DNA from: Formosa sp. Hel3_A1_48
Lineage (GTDB): Bacteria > Bacteroidota > Bacteroidia > Flavobacteriales > Flavobacteriaceae
Length of the DNA stretch: 64,000 bases
Assembly (NCBI RefSeq): GCF_001735715.1
Contig: NZ_CP017259.1
Coordinates: 372,001-436,000 of the forward strand
Direction: 5' to 3'
Below are positions 35,503 to 44,522 of the stretch, one piece after another. The notes below the pieces were generated by a model that was not told the origin of the DNA, made no database searches, and saw nothing but the letters and a program-made list of their open reading frames with translations. Positions within the stretch are counted from its first letter, which is position 1. Each line of letters begins with the position of its first letter. A program made the position numbers and the translations under genes.

Positions 35503-36906
35503 TTAATCTTTAATTTTATTTTTTTGCTCTATGCTGTTAAATCCATATTTATCAATCAGATAAACAAGTGCGGTCATCGTAGCTGCACCCAATTCTAACT
35601 CTCGTTTGTTCACAGCGTCAAAAGTATCATTTGCTGCATGATGATGATCAAAATAACGCTGAGAATCTGGGCGTAACCCAGCCAAAACAAGTTCGTCATT
35701 TTTTAGTGGACCAATATCAGCACCACTTCCTCCTTTTTTGAAATAGTGAACAAGATAAGGTTCAAAAAGGGGTTTCCAATTTAGAATTTGATTGATTTTA
35801 TAGTCAGGACCATCAAAAGAAAATCCTCTAGGTGTAAATCCCCCAGAATCACTTTCTAAAGCAAAAATGTGCTTTTCACCCTTTCTCTTAGCAATCTCAG
35901 CATATTTTCTACCCCCACGTAAGCCGTTTTCCTCATTCATAAAAAGAACTACTCGAATGGTTCTTTTTGGGCGTACACCAGTTTCTTTTAAAAGGCGTAA
36001 AACATCCATAGATTGTACGCAACCTGCTCCATCGTCATGAGAACCATCACCTAAATCCCATGAATCCAAATGTCCTCCTACAACTATAATTTCGTTGGGG
36101 TATTGACTTCCTGTTATTTGCCCTATGACATTGTACGATTGAACATCTTTAAGTTGCTTGCAATTTTGTTTGAAATAAAACTTAACTTTTGGGTCAATTT
36201 TTAAAATACCACTTAGACGCTCTGCATCGTTAGTACTGATGGCAGCCGAAGGAATACGTTCATTAACAGGGGTATTGCCATAGGACATTGCTCCAGTATG
36301 TGGTAAATCATCCAAACGCAGGTTCATAGACCGTACAATAGTCCCAACAGCGCCTAATTTGGCAGCTTCTTTAGCGCCGTCATAGCGCTGGTCAACACAA
36401 CCTCCATAGGCCTCAAATGTTGAAATCAAATCGGCTTGCATAGGCCTATTGAAAAACACAATTTTGCCCTCCACATCGGTACGTTTCAATCTGTTTAAAT
36501 CTGCTATTCCTTGAACTTCTATAAGCTCGGCTTTTAGTCCTTGCGGTGGCGTGGAAACAGAACCCCCTAAGGCACAGAGATTAACAGGAATTGTTTTTCC
36601 TGGCGCAGTTTCTATATAGGCAAATTCAGGATTTCCACGCACCCATTTCGGTACCAGGACAGGTTGTAACCAGACTTTATCTAATCCCAATTTTTCCAAC
36701 TCTTCCTTGGTGTATTCTACAGCTAACTCAGCATTTAATGATCCGGAGAGCCGTCCACCGATTTCGTTAGACAAGTACCTTAGCCATTCATAGCTTTTAC
36801 CATTGGTCAGTGATGTGCTGTATATGCTTTGAAGTTGAGCAGCATCGTCTTGAGCGGTGCCAATAATACTCAATAAAACGAAAACTAATATTATCTTATT
36901 TTTCAT
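35503..36906 (-). CDS. M28-family metallopeptidase, secreted
   Basis: The 467-residue protein has a signal peptide (IILVFVLLSIIGTAQ). A protease-associated-like insert precedes the catalytic M28 domain. The zinc ligands are seen in VVGGHLDSWDLG, GSHDDGAGC, NEENGLRGG, LESDSGG and the late DHHHAANDTFD. M28 peptidases remove amino acids or dipeptides from peptide ends; a peptide-scavenging role in the periplasm or outside is likely. It converges with kdsA (9-base gap) and follows the response-regulator gene by 24 bases. Confidence 0.9.
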   Translation of the reverse strand: MKNKIILVFVLLSIIGTAQDDAAQLQSIYSTSLTNGKSYEWLRYLSNEIGGRLSGSLNAELAVEYTKEELEKLGLDKVWLQPVLVPKWVRGNPEFAYIETAPGKTIPVNLCALGGSVSTPPQGLKAELIEVQGIADLNRLKRTDVEGKIVFFNRPMQADLISTFEAYGGCVDQRYDGAKEAAKLGAVGTIVRSMNLRLDDLPHTGAMSYGNTPVNERIPSAAISTNDAERLSGILKIDPKVKFYFKQNCKQLKDVQSYNVIGQITGSQYPNEIIVVGGHLDSWDLGDGSHDDGAGCVQSMDVLRLLKETGVRPKRTIRVVLFMNEENGLRGGRKYAEIAKRKGEKHIFALESDSGGFTPRGFSFDGPDYKINQILNWKPLFEPYLVHYFKKGGSGADIGPLKNDELVLAGLRPDSQRYFDHHHAANDTFDAVNKRELELGAATMTALVYLIDKYGFNSIEQKNKIKD

Positions 36907-36930
36907 AAAAGGAAATAAGGTTGATTTAAA

Positions 36931-38097
36931 TTAAAGTTTGCTTGCAAAAGTACGAACATCATTCTCTGATATTTCATTTGATCCCAGAATGATAAGACGT
37001 TCAACTACATTGCGTAACTCTCGAATATTTCCAGTCCAATTGTACCCTTTCAAAAGTTTTAGTGCAGCAACAGAAAAATGTTTTTTTATGGTGCCTTGTT
37101 CAGAAGCAATCTTTGCACTAAAAAAATCTACCAAAAGGGGAATATCATCACGCCTATCGTTAAGAGATGGTACATTGATTAGAATTACTGCTAGACGGTG
37201 GTACAAATCTTCCCTGAAACGCCCTTCTGAGATTTCTTTTTTTAGGTCTTTGTTGGTTGCAGCAACAACACGAACATTGACATTGATATCTTTATCATTT
37301 CCAACACGCTGTATTTTGTTTTCTTGAAGTGCGCGTAAAACTTTAGCTTGAGCAGACAAACTCATGTCACCTATTTCATCCAAAAATAAAGTGCCTTTAT
37401 TTGCCGCTTCAAATTTCCCAGCTCTGTCCTTTTGGGCGCCCGTAAAAGCGCCTTTGATATGACCAAAAAGCTCACTTTCAATAAGTTCGCTTGGAATAGC
37501 AGCACAATTGACTTCTACCATAGGCCCGTTAGAACGTTCACTCTTTTGGTGTAGCCAATGAGCCACAAGTTCTTTACCAGTCCCATTTGGGCCAGTAATG
37601 AGGACACGCGCTTCTGTAGGGGCTACCTTTTCAATTATAGATTTTATCTTACTAATGGCAACACTATCTCCAACCATTTCATAGTTCTGACTTATTTTTC
37701 GCTTCAAACGCTTATTCTCTACAACCAATTCTTTACGGTCGAGAGCATTTCTTATCGTGTTTAAAAGCCGATTTAAATCGGGGGGTTTAGAAATGTAATC
37801 ATATGCGCCCAAGCGCATCGTATTTACAGCAGTGTCTAAATCACCGTGACCAGATATCATAACGATAGGTATTTCAGGTTTGATTTTCTTTGCCGCTTCG
37901 AGTACCTCAACACCATCCATTTTTGGCATTTTGATATCACATAAAATTAAATCAAAGTCTGATTTTTTTATAGCCTCAGTTCCCGCGAGTCCATCCTCAG
38001 CCTCAAATACTTGGTAGTCTTTACTTTCCTCTGTCAAAATTTTGACGAGTACACGGCGGATCGCTTCTTCATCCTCAATGATTAATATTTTAGACAT
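36931..38097 (-). CDS. NtrC-type sigma-54 response regulator lacking a DNA-binding domain
   Basis: The 388-residue protein has a receiver domain with the phosphoacceptor D54 (ILCDIKMPK) and an AAA+ sigma-54-interaction domain with Walker A GPNGTGKE, the RNA-polymerase contact loop GAFTGA, Walker B FLDEIGDMS and the arginine finger region. It ends at DVRTFASKL, directly after the AAA+ domain, so the usual Fis-type helix-turn-helix (about 60 residues) is missing; the frame ends with a proper stop and no continuation was seen. No histidine kinase gene is adjacent. A TACCTTTG box lies at 38125-38118. Confidence 0.9.
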   Translation of the reverse strand: MSKILIIEDEEAIRRVLVKILTEESKDYQVFEAEDGLAGTEAIKKSDFDLILCDIKMPKMDGVEVLEAAKKIKPEIPIVMISGHGDLDTAVNTMRLGAYDYISKPPDLNRLLNTIRNALDRKELVVENKRLKRKISQNYEMVGDSVAISKIKSIIEKVAPTEARVLITGPNGTGKELVAHWLHQKSERSNGPMVEVNCAAIPSELIESELFGHIKGAFTGAQKDRAGKFEAANKGTLFLDEIGDMSLSAQAKVLRALQENKIQRVGNDKDINVNVRVVAATNKDLKKEISEGRFREDLYHRLAVILINVPSLNDRRDDIPLLVDFFSAKIASEQGTIKKHFSVAALKLLKGYNWTGNIRELRNVVERLIILGSNEISENDVRTFASKL

Positions 38098-38129
38098 AAT
38101 TTAATTGTGTGCTTAGTCAAAGGTAAAAA

Positions 38130-39434
38130 TTAATATTTTAACCATTTAATGAGATCTTTATAACTGGGTTTTTTTCCATGCATCAAAATACCAACACGAT
38201 AAATCTTCGCAGCAATCCATACAGTTACTAAAAATGAAAAAATAAGAACGGATAAGGACAAAATTTGCTCCCAAATTGGAACACCAAAAGGAATTCGGAT
38301 AAGCATCACAATTGGAGATGTAAATGGGATATATGAAAAAACAACCGAAATAGTACCGTGCGGGTCTTCTAGGGCCGTGAAAAAGCCAACATAAAAACCA
38401 ACAACCAAAAGAATCACAACCGGCATTAAAAACTGCTGTGTATCTGTTTCATTGTCTACTGCTGCGCCAATTGCTGCATATAGGGAACTGTACAGCAAAT
38501 AGCCTCCAACAAAAAATAATACAAATGCAACAATCAAATTAATCAAGGGTAAAGAATGAAGTTCTGCGATTAGAGCTTGAAGCTCAGAGTTTGCATTAAC
38601 ATCGGAAACTGCAGCAGTCATCATTTCTTGTTGGGGATTTGCAGATAAATCAATACCAAAAAAATTAGAAGCAGCGAAAGATAAAATAGCGATCAAAATG
38701 ACCCAAATAGCAAATTGAGTAATACCAGCCAATGAAGTTCCAAAAATCTTACCCAGCATCAACTGTATGGGTTTAACGGAGGAAATTATAACCTCTATAA
38801 TGCGGCTTGACTTCTCTTCAATAACACTGCGCATTATTAAATTTCCGTAAATTATGATAAACATAAAAAGCAAATAACCAGCAGCAGCTCCAAATATTAA
38901 CTTTAAAAAACTACCAGCCTTCGATGTCTTAACACCTTCAAAATCTTCTTGATTAATATTGACATAAGTCTTGGAGGCGGAGATTTTACTCAAATCAACT
39001 CCCATTTTCTTTAATTTGAGTTCACCAATTCGTTTTTCAATTTTAGATTCTAAGCTTGAGATTAATGATAAAGAAGGTGATTCTTTCGAATAAAATTTAA
39101 TTTTTTCAGAAACATCCTCTAAAGCTAAATCTGGAACGTGTAAAAGGCCATAAGCCTTATTACTATTGGACGTAGTTTTTGCATCTTCCAAATCCATACC
39201 GTTGAGCGATTCGTATAAAATTTGATCACTCGAAATAAGTGTTTCGCTCAAGATACCCGATTCATCCAATACAGAAATTGTACGAACTTTTTCGTTATTT
39301 ACACTTGTAAGGTAAGCAATTAAAGAAAGAAGCGCTACGATGAATAAAGGACTTAAAAACGTCATGAGAATGAACGACTTGTTCTTCACTTTAGCCAAAT
39401 ATTCTCGCTTGATAATTAAAGGTAAGTGGTTCAT
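38130..39434 (-). CDS. ABC-2 type permease (NatB-like)
   Basis: The 434-residue permease has one N-terminal span (about residues 22-44), a large extracytoplasmic domain (about 45-180) and five or six further spans. This is the layout of NatB-like sodium exporters and related ABC-2 permeases. Segments such as IIYGNLIMRSVIEEKSSRIIEVIISSVKP are typical of the family. It overlaps nothing but starts one base after the ATP-binding gene's stop codon, so the two encode one exporter. The substrate is unknown. Confidence 0.88.
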   Translation of the reverse strand: MNHLPLIIKREYLAKVKNKSFILMTFLSPLFIVALLSLIAYLTSVNNEKVRTISVLDESGILSETLISSDQILYESLNGMDLEDAKTTSNSNKAYGLLHVPDLALEDVSEKIKFYSKESPSLSLISSLESKIEKRIGELKLKKMGVDLSKISASKTYVNINQEDFEGVKTSKAGSFLKLIFGAAAGYLLFMFIIIYGNLIMRSVIEEKSSRIIEVIISSVKPIQLMLGKIFGTSLAGITQFAIWVILIAILSFAASNFFGIDLSANPQQEMMTAAVSDVNANSELQALIAELHSLPLINLIVAFVLFFVGGYLLYSSLYAAIGAAVDNETDTQQFLMPVVILLVVGFYVGFFTALEDPHGTISVVFSYIPFTSPIVMLIRIPFGVPIWEQILSLSVLIFSFLVTVWIAAKIYRVGILMHGKKPSYKDLIKWLKY

Positions 39435-39435
39435 A

Positions 39436-40362
39436 CTAATTGTTTTTTACAGTTTGAATAAAAATATCATTTGCAGTAGGAATCACTTCTACAAAATGAT
39501 TGATTTGAGCATTGGTGTTTAAAAAGGCAAGTAGATCTTTTGGCGTGTCCCCAGCGCCTAACTGAATATTTAATCTTAAATCATCTTCAAGAGATTTGAA
39601 GTCAGCTAAACTCACATCAAAACGACTTGAAATTTGTCTTTTTAAATGAGCTGAGTTTGTTGATGACAAGCCCACTTCAAAGGTATTGGTTTTATGATTG
39701 CGTTTGATGTCGTTAAGATTACCATCAAGTATTTTTTTCGACTGATGGATCAAAGCAATGTGATCGCAAAGCTCTTCAACAGATTCCATTCGGTGCGTCG
39801 AAAAAATAACTGTTGCGCCTTCAGCTCTAAGTTGGAGTATTTGATCTTTTATAAGATTAGCATTAATCGGATCAAAACCTGAAAATGGCTCATCAAAAAT
39901 AAGCAACTTTGGTTGATGTAAAACAGTTACTATAAATTGAATTTTTTGTGCCATTCCTTTAGAAAGTTCCTGAACTTTTTTGCCCCACCAATCCCCAATT
40001 TCAAATTTATCAAACCAGTATTTAAGGCGTTTTTTTGCTTCACCATAGGAAAGCCCCTTAAGTTGAGCTAAATATAATGCCTGTTCACCTACTTTCATCG
40101 ACTTATAAAGCCCTCGTTCCTCTGGCAAATAACCAATGTATCTTATGTCGTCTGGACTTAATGGTTTACCATCCAAAATCACTTGGCCATTATCTGGCAT
40201 AGTGATTTGATTAATTATACGTAAAAGGGTGGTTTTTCCAGCACCATTGGGCCCTAAGAGACCGAAAATACTGTGCTTTTTTATCTGAATAGACACATCT
40301 GAAAGAGCTTGAAATTCCCCGAATTTTTTGGAAATATTTTTTGCTTCAAGAATATTATTCAT
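39436..40362 (-). CDS. ABC transporter ATP-binding protein (NatA-like)
   Basis: The 308-residue ATPase has Walker A GPNGAGKTT near residues 38-46, the Q-loop GYLPEERGLY, signature LSKGMAQKIQF and Walker B LLIFDEPFSGFDP. The DUF4162-type C-terminal domain (about residues 220-308) marks the NatA/drug-exporter subgroup. With the permease gene that follows directly it makes an ABC-2 exporter, perhaps for sodium or drugs; sequence alone does not decide. Confidence 0.89.
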   Translation of the reverse strand: MNNILEAKNISKKFGEFQALSDVSIQIKKHSIFGLLGPNGAGKTTLLRIINQITMPDNGQVILDGKPLSPDDIRYIGYLPEERGLYKSMKVGEQALYLAQLKGLSYGEAKKRLKYWFDKFEIGDWWGKKVQELSKGMAQKIQFIVTVLHQPKLLIFDEPFSGFDPINANLIKDQILQLRAEGATVIFSTHRMESVEELCDHIALIHQSKKILDGNLNDIKRNHKTNTFEVGLSSTNSAHLKRQISSRFDVSLADFKSLEDDLRLNIQLGAGDTPKDLLAFLNTNAQINHFVEVIPTANDIFIQTVKNN

Positions 40363-40468
40363 ATTGGTTGAGATTTATTGTAAGACGTGTTAAAAACCTT
40401 TTTGTTACGCTGTAAATCTAAAAAAAATATGAGAAATTACACTTGAGCTACAGAAAATCAATCCTGCA

Positions 40469-41587
40469 TCATGAAAACATATCCTTTACTTTTTCAAAGA
40501 AGGATTTATCTGACTGCTCCGGCTTGGGTACAAAATGTTCATTTTCGCGCATTTTTTCAAAAAATGATTTTTGCTCTTTGTTCAGCGTTTTTGGAGTCCA
40601 GACGTTGATGTGGACTAACAAATCTCCTTTGTTGTAACCATTGATGTTAGGAATTCCTTTTCCGCGCAAACGAAGTATTTTTCCGGACTGCACGCCCGCT
40701 TCAATCTTTAGCCTGACTTTTCCAGTCACTGTATCGATTTCCACTGAGGAGCCCAAAATAGCGTCTGGTAAACTAACATATAAATCGTAATGTAAATTAT
40801 CGCCCTCTCTTTGCAATTTAGGGTGTGTTTCTTCACTAATTGCAACAAGTAAATCTCCAGAAATTCCATTTCCAGGTGCAGCATTTCCTTTTCCAGAAAC
40901 TTTGAGTTGCATACCGTCTTCAACACCAGCTGGAATTTTTATAGAGACCGTTTCCTCTTCAACGACAAAACCATTAGCATCAGCATTGGCGGGACGATGG
41001 TCAATAATCTGACCTGAACCGCCACAAGCATTACACGGTGAGGCGGTTTGCATACGACCAAGAATAGTATTTGTCACGCGCATCACTTGCCCAGTACCAT
41101 TACACGTACCACAGGTTTTGTAAGTTACCCCTTTAGCTTGTTTTTTGCGCTTAACTTTAATCTTTTTCTCTACACCATTAGCAATTTCCTCAAGACTAAG
41201 TTTAACTCGAATTCTTAAGTTACTTCCTCGTACAGATCTTTGGCGTTGTCCGCCAAATCCACCAAATCCGCCACCACCACCGAAGGCACTTCCAAAAATA
41301 TCGCCAAACTGACTAAAAATGTCATCCATATTCATGGAGCCACCTCCAAAACCACCTGCTCCTTCAAAAGCTTGATGCCCAAATTGATCGTAACGCGCCT
41401 TTTTGTCAGCATTACTCAAAACCTCATAGGCCTCAGCAGCAACTTTAAACTTTTCCTCAGCAGACTTATCGTCTGGATTTTTATCAGGGTGGTATTTAAT
41501 AGCCATTTTTCTGTAGGCCTTTTTAATCTCTGCCGCAGAGGCATTTTTGCCCACCCCTAATACTTCGTAATAATCCTGTTTTGCCAT
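40469..41587 (-). CDS. dnaJ: Chaperone protein DnaJ with reduced zinc-finger region
   Basis: The 372-residue co-chaperone has the J domain with HPD near residues 33-35, a Gly/Phe-rich linker ([12 protein letters not shown]) and the substrate-binding C-terminal domain. The zinc region holds only two CxxCxGxG repeats (CGTCNGTG and CNACGGSG), where E. coli DnaJ has four. This halved region is, to my knowledge, shared by many Flavobacteriia. It follows grpE by 16 bases, the usual grpE-dnaJ pair. DnaJ delivers clients to DnaK and stimulates its ATPase. Confidence 0.96.
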   Translation of the reverse strand: MAKQDYYEVLGVGKNASAAEIKKAYRKMAIKYHPDKNPDDKSAEEKFKVAAEAYEVLSNADKKARYDQFGHQAFEGAGGFGGGSMNMDDIFSQFGDIFGSAFGGGGGFGGFGGQRQRSVRGSNLRIRVKLSLEEIANGVEKKIKVKRKKQAKGVTYKTCGTCNGTGQVMRVTNTILGRMQTASPCNACGGSGQIIDHRPANADANGFVVEEETVSIKIPAGVEDGMQLKVSGKGNAAPGNGISGDLLVAISEETHPKLQREGDNLHYDLYVSLPDAILGSSVEIDTVTGKVRLKIEAGVQSGKILRLRGKGIPNINGYNKGDLLVHINVWTPKTLNKEQKSFFEKMRENEHFVPKPEQSDKSFFEKVKDMFS

Positions 41588-41603
41588 GAATTAATGGAAT
41601 TTT

Positions 41604-42119
41604 TTATTGTCCAATGACTACTTTTGGGAAACGAATCACCTTTTCCCCTAATTTATACCCCTGTTCAATGATGTCTATTACCTTTCCTTTTAAGTCCTCA
41701 GTTGGCGCAGGAATTTGAGTGACGGCTTCATGATCATCGGCGTTAAAATCATCACCCTTTTGAACTGCTATGATGCTGAGTCCCTTTTGTTGTAATGTGT
41801 TGTTTAATTTATTCTGAATCAATTGTACTCCTTTAGATAATTCTGATTCTTTATGCTTCGAAATTTCTAACATGGCACGATCAAAATCATCCAAAACAGG
41901 CAATAGTGCCTGAATAACGTCTTGACTAGCAGTAGAAAACAACTCTACACGTTCTTTAGAGGTACGACGCTTATAATTTTCAAATTCAGCGAATAGACGT
42001 AAAAACTTATCTTTTTCTTGAGCTAATTCTTCTTTGAGCTGATCTTCAACAGAAATTTCTACTTCCGGCCCTTTTTGATCCTTTTCTTTTGCCTTTTGCT
42101 TTGTTGCCTTTTTGGTCAT
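41604..42119 (-). CDS. grpE: Nucleotide exchange factor GrpE
   Basis: The 171-residue protein releases ADP from DnaK. It begins with a disordered, lysine-rich tail, then the long dimerising helix (about residues 35-85, with RLFAEFENYKRRTSKER), and ends in the beta domain with EGYKLGEKVIRFPKVVIG, the family signature. The ATG at 42119 (MTKKATKQ) is chosen because the earlier in-frame ATG at 42176 lies upstream of a TACTTTTG box (42162-42155), which would be its own promoter. It is followed by dnaJ. Confidence 0.95.
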   Translation of the reverse strand: MTKKATKQKAKEKDQKGPEVEISVEDQLKEELAQEKDKFLRLFAEFENYKRRTSKERVELFSTASQDVIQALLPVLDDFDRAMLEISKHKESELSKGVQLIQNKLNNTLQQKGLSIIAVQKGDDFNADDHEAVTQIPAPTEDLKGKVIDIIEQGYKLGEKVIRFPKVVIGQ

Positions 42120-42235
42120 TTTAAAACAAGTTAATTTATTTGGTTTAATGATGGCAAAAGTACTGCCATTCTGCATATAATGTCATAATGTCACAAAAAA
42201 AATTTAAAAAAGTTATCTTAAGCAGGTCTAATATC

Positions 42236-43150
42236 TTAAGCCAAAAGGTTATCTACAGCTGCTGACAATTCGTGATATGTAAACTTGAACCCTGTTGATT
42301 GTATCTTTTTTGAACAAACACGTTGGCTCTCAAGCACCACAGAACTCATACTGCCAAATATTAGTTTGAGCATAAATTCTGGAATATTAGGAAGGAATAG
42401 TGGTTTCTTTAAAACATGTGCAATTGCTTTAGTCAATTCAACTTGCTGAACAGGATTTGGTGCTACAGCATTGTAAACACCCTCTAATCTCGATTCAAGA
42501 CTATGGATAAAAAGACGCACTAAATCTTCTATATGAATCCATGACTGCCATTGTTCTCCTGATGCGAGAACTGCACCATAATATTTTTGAATGGGTGTTG
42601 CTATTTTTGGAAGAGCGCCTCCTTTGTTATCCAGTACTATTCCGATACGCAACAAAGTAGTTTTGATGCCCATTGATTGAAATTGATGCGTTGCAGCCTC
42701 CCACTGCTGAACAACGTAACTTAGGAATGAAGACCCTTCCGAATTGATGTTTTTTTCTTCGTAATAATGTGTTTTTGAATCTGGGTAAATTCCTATGGCA
42801 CTGGCAGAAATAAGTTGTTTAATATTAATTTTATGTTCTCTAATAGCATTAGCTAAGGTGTTTAATGATTGTACCCTACTATTTAATATCGAAGATTTTG
42901 TTGATTTAGTCCAGCGCTGAGCAATTGGACTACCGGCAAGATTAATTACAGTACTTACCCTATTAAAACATTTTGAATCAATTTCATTAGATTGTGGATT
43001 CCAAAAAAAGTAATGGATGTTATTTTTTGAACCCAACAATCGCTTTTGAGTAGTCAGAACATTTATTTCATATCCTTGAACTAACAAGACCTTGGTGAGT
43101 GCTTTACCCACCAAACCTGTTGCTCCTGTTATCAAAATAGTTTCAGCCAT
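42236..43150 (-). CDS. TIGR01777-type NAD-dependent epimerase family protein
   Basis: The 304-residue protein has the nucleotide-binding start TILITGATGLVGKAL and the family-specific VINLAGSPIAQRWT segment near residues 66-79, plus SASAIGIYP and WIHIEDLVRLF. This subgroup (SDR39U1/YfcH-like, with a DUF1731 tail at about 255-304) occurs widely; in chloroplasts a relative takes part in cell or organelle division, but the bacterial reaction is unknown. It stands alone with a weak AT-rich hairpin after its stop codon. Confidence 0.86.
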   Translation of the reverse strand: MAETILITGATGLVGKALTKVLLVQGYEINVLTTQKRLLGSKNNIHYFFWNPQSNEIDSKCFNRVSTVINLAGSPIAQRWTKSTKSSILNSRVQSLNTLANAIREHKINIKQLISASAIGIYPDSKTHYYEEKNINSEGSSFLSYVVQQWEAATHQFQSMGIKTTLLRIGIVLDNKGGALPKIATPIQKYYGAVLASGEQWQSWIHIEDLVRLFIHSLESRLEGVYNAVAPNPVQQVELTKAIAHVLKKPLFLPNIPEFMLKLIFGSMSSVVLESQRVCSKKIQSTGFKFTYHELSAAVDNLLA

Positions 43151-43248
43151 CGAGCTAAATTATTGATTACTACGCCAGAGTTGTGTTAAAAAATGTGCTT
43201 TAACAATTATTTATGCTTATTTGGTTAAAAAATCAAGACCTAATAAGC

Positions 43249-43920
43249 TTAGGCTGGCCTTGAAGCCCTTAGCATTTCTCTTTTCCCCGGTGGTCCAGGA
43301 AGTCGCTCAACCACAAATCCTACTTCTTGCATGGAACGGCGCACACTACCCTTTGCCGAATAAGTAACTAAAATTCCATTAGGACGCATTGCTTTGTACA
43401 CGCGTTCGAACATATCCGTCGTCCAAAGATCAGGTTGAACACGTGGACCAAATGCGTCAAAATAAACAACATCAAAGAGCTTGGATTCACTCAGCTCAGA
43501 AAAAAACTCCTTGCGCTTATTAAGTTGAAAATTAGATGAAATTTTATGAATTTGATTCCAAGGGATTTCATGAAGTTGGTTAAATGTGATCGTTGAATCA
43601 AATAAAGCATTATAGTCGAGTGCCTCTAATTCCTTAAGTGAAATTGGGTAGGCCTCAATTCCGTGATAGCTAATTAATGTATGTTGAGTCATTTCATCAA
43701 TAGCCGTAAGCATAGCATTAAGACCTGTACCAAATCCAAGTTCCAAAACTGATAATTGTTTATGATTTGGGTTATCTTTCAAAAACTGATGTAAACCCAT
43801 TTTGATGTATACATGCTTGGCTTCTTGAAGCGCACCGTGTACAGAGTGATACTGTTCACTCCACTCTTCAATTTGAATAGTTTTGGAGCCATCTGCCGTG
43901 GTAATAATGGAACGCTTCAT
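43249..43920 (-). CDS. mnmD: tRNA 5-methylaminomethyl-2-thiouridine methyltransferase (MnmD type)
   Basis: The 223-residue protein corresponds to the methyltransferase half of MnmC without the oxidase half, as is usual in Bacteroidota. Visible are the SAM-binding VLELGFGTGLNAMLT, the family motif DVVYFDAFGPRVQPDLW and the end VERLPGPPGKREMLRA. It makes the last methylation of mnm5s2U at the wobble base of certain tRNAs. It lies 5 bases after the DUF4920 lipoprotein gene and these may be co-transcribed. Confidence 0.88.
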   Translation of the reverse strand: MKRSIITTADGSKTIQIEEWSEQYHSVHGALQEAKHVYIKMGLHQFLKDNPNHKQLSVLELGFGTGLNAMLTAIDEMTQHTLISYHGIEAYPISLKELEALDYNALFDSTITFNQLHEIPWNQIHKISSNFQLNKRKEFFSELSESKLFDVVYFDAFGPRVQPDLWTTDMFERVYKAMRPNGILVTYSAKGSVRRSMQEVGFVVERLPGPPGKREMLRASRPA

Positions 43921-43925
43921 TGCTA

Positions 43926-44414
43926 TTATTGACTAATTAAAACTCCGTCTGCTTCAAAGTTATAAGAAACTTTTGGAGATACTATGGCAGCAATATCTTC
44001 AGCAGAGGCCCCAGCATCTTCTGCATAGTGGCGTAAATCTTCAATCGAGGTTTCTGAAAAAAATGCTTTTCCATTGACAATAACTTCACCACTGGCATCT
44101 AAAGGCACAAAAAAACCATAATCTTTGAAACGAACCATCATGTCAGTTTCATTTGGCATAGATAAAGTCATCCAACATCCTTTTTTTGAACATACATCTT
44201 TGATGTTTCCTTTAAGAGTCAATTGAAGGGTGTCCCCTAAATTTATGGCTTTTTCAGAGAGCTGTGCTATCGATAAAATTGAATCTGTTTCAAATCCATG
44301 GCCGAATAAATTATAGGTGTTGGATTGTAATTTAACCGGAACGCGATTGTTTTGTTTTTCTTTACAAGAAAAAATAAAAATAAAGGTAGAAATGATGATT
44401 AGGCTTTTTTTCAT
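43926..44414 (-). CDS. DUF4920 lipoprotein
   Basis: The 162-residue protein has a lipoprotein signal (IISTFIFIFSC, cysteine near residue 16) and a single beta-rich domain matching DUF4920, recognised by SKKGCWMTL and the MVRFKDYGFFVPLD segment. Two conserved cysteines (CSKKGC) may bind a metal or form a disulfide. The function is unknown. It is divergent from ilvE and precedes mnmD by 5 bases. Confidence 0.8.
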   Translation of the reverse strand: MKKSLIIISTFIFIFSCKEKQNNRVPVKLQSNTYNLFGHGFETDSILSIAQLSEKAINLGDTLQLTLKGNIKDVCSKKGCWMTLSMPNETDMMVRFKDYGFFVPLDASGEVIVNGKAFFSETSIEDLRHYAEDAGASAEDIAAIVSPKVSYNFEADGVLISQ

Positions 44415-44466
44415 TACTCGTCTGTTTGTTAAAGATCTAAAGATAATAACTTTTAGGAATGTTGTG

Positions 44467-44495
44467 TTTGTTCAGCAGTAATTTTAGTAATTTTG
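44467..44495 (+). promoter_or_regulatory. Promoter of ilvE
   Basis: Plus-strand TTTG (44467-44470), 17 bases, then TAATTTTG (44488-44495), a full match to the Bacteroidota consensus. Expected start near 44500 and a leader of about 23 bases without a Shine-Dalgarno sequence. Confidence 0.7.
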
Positions 44496-44522
44496 TATTA
44501 AATTAGATTTAGAAAAAATAAA

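Noticed and set aside
42211-42240. TATCTTAAG direct repeat and CTTAAG hairpin after the epimerase-family gene
   Set aside because: Six AT-rich pairs with a long loop and a T tract several bases away make a poor terminator. Two copies are too few for a meaningful operator claim.
43227-43253. CCTAA/TTAGG hairpin at the end of mnmD as terminator
   Set aside because: Only five pairs, overlapping the stop codon, and the T run is separated by six bases. Possible but too weak to annotate.
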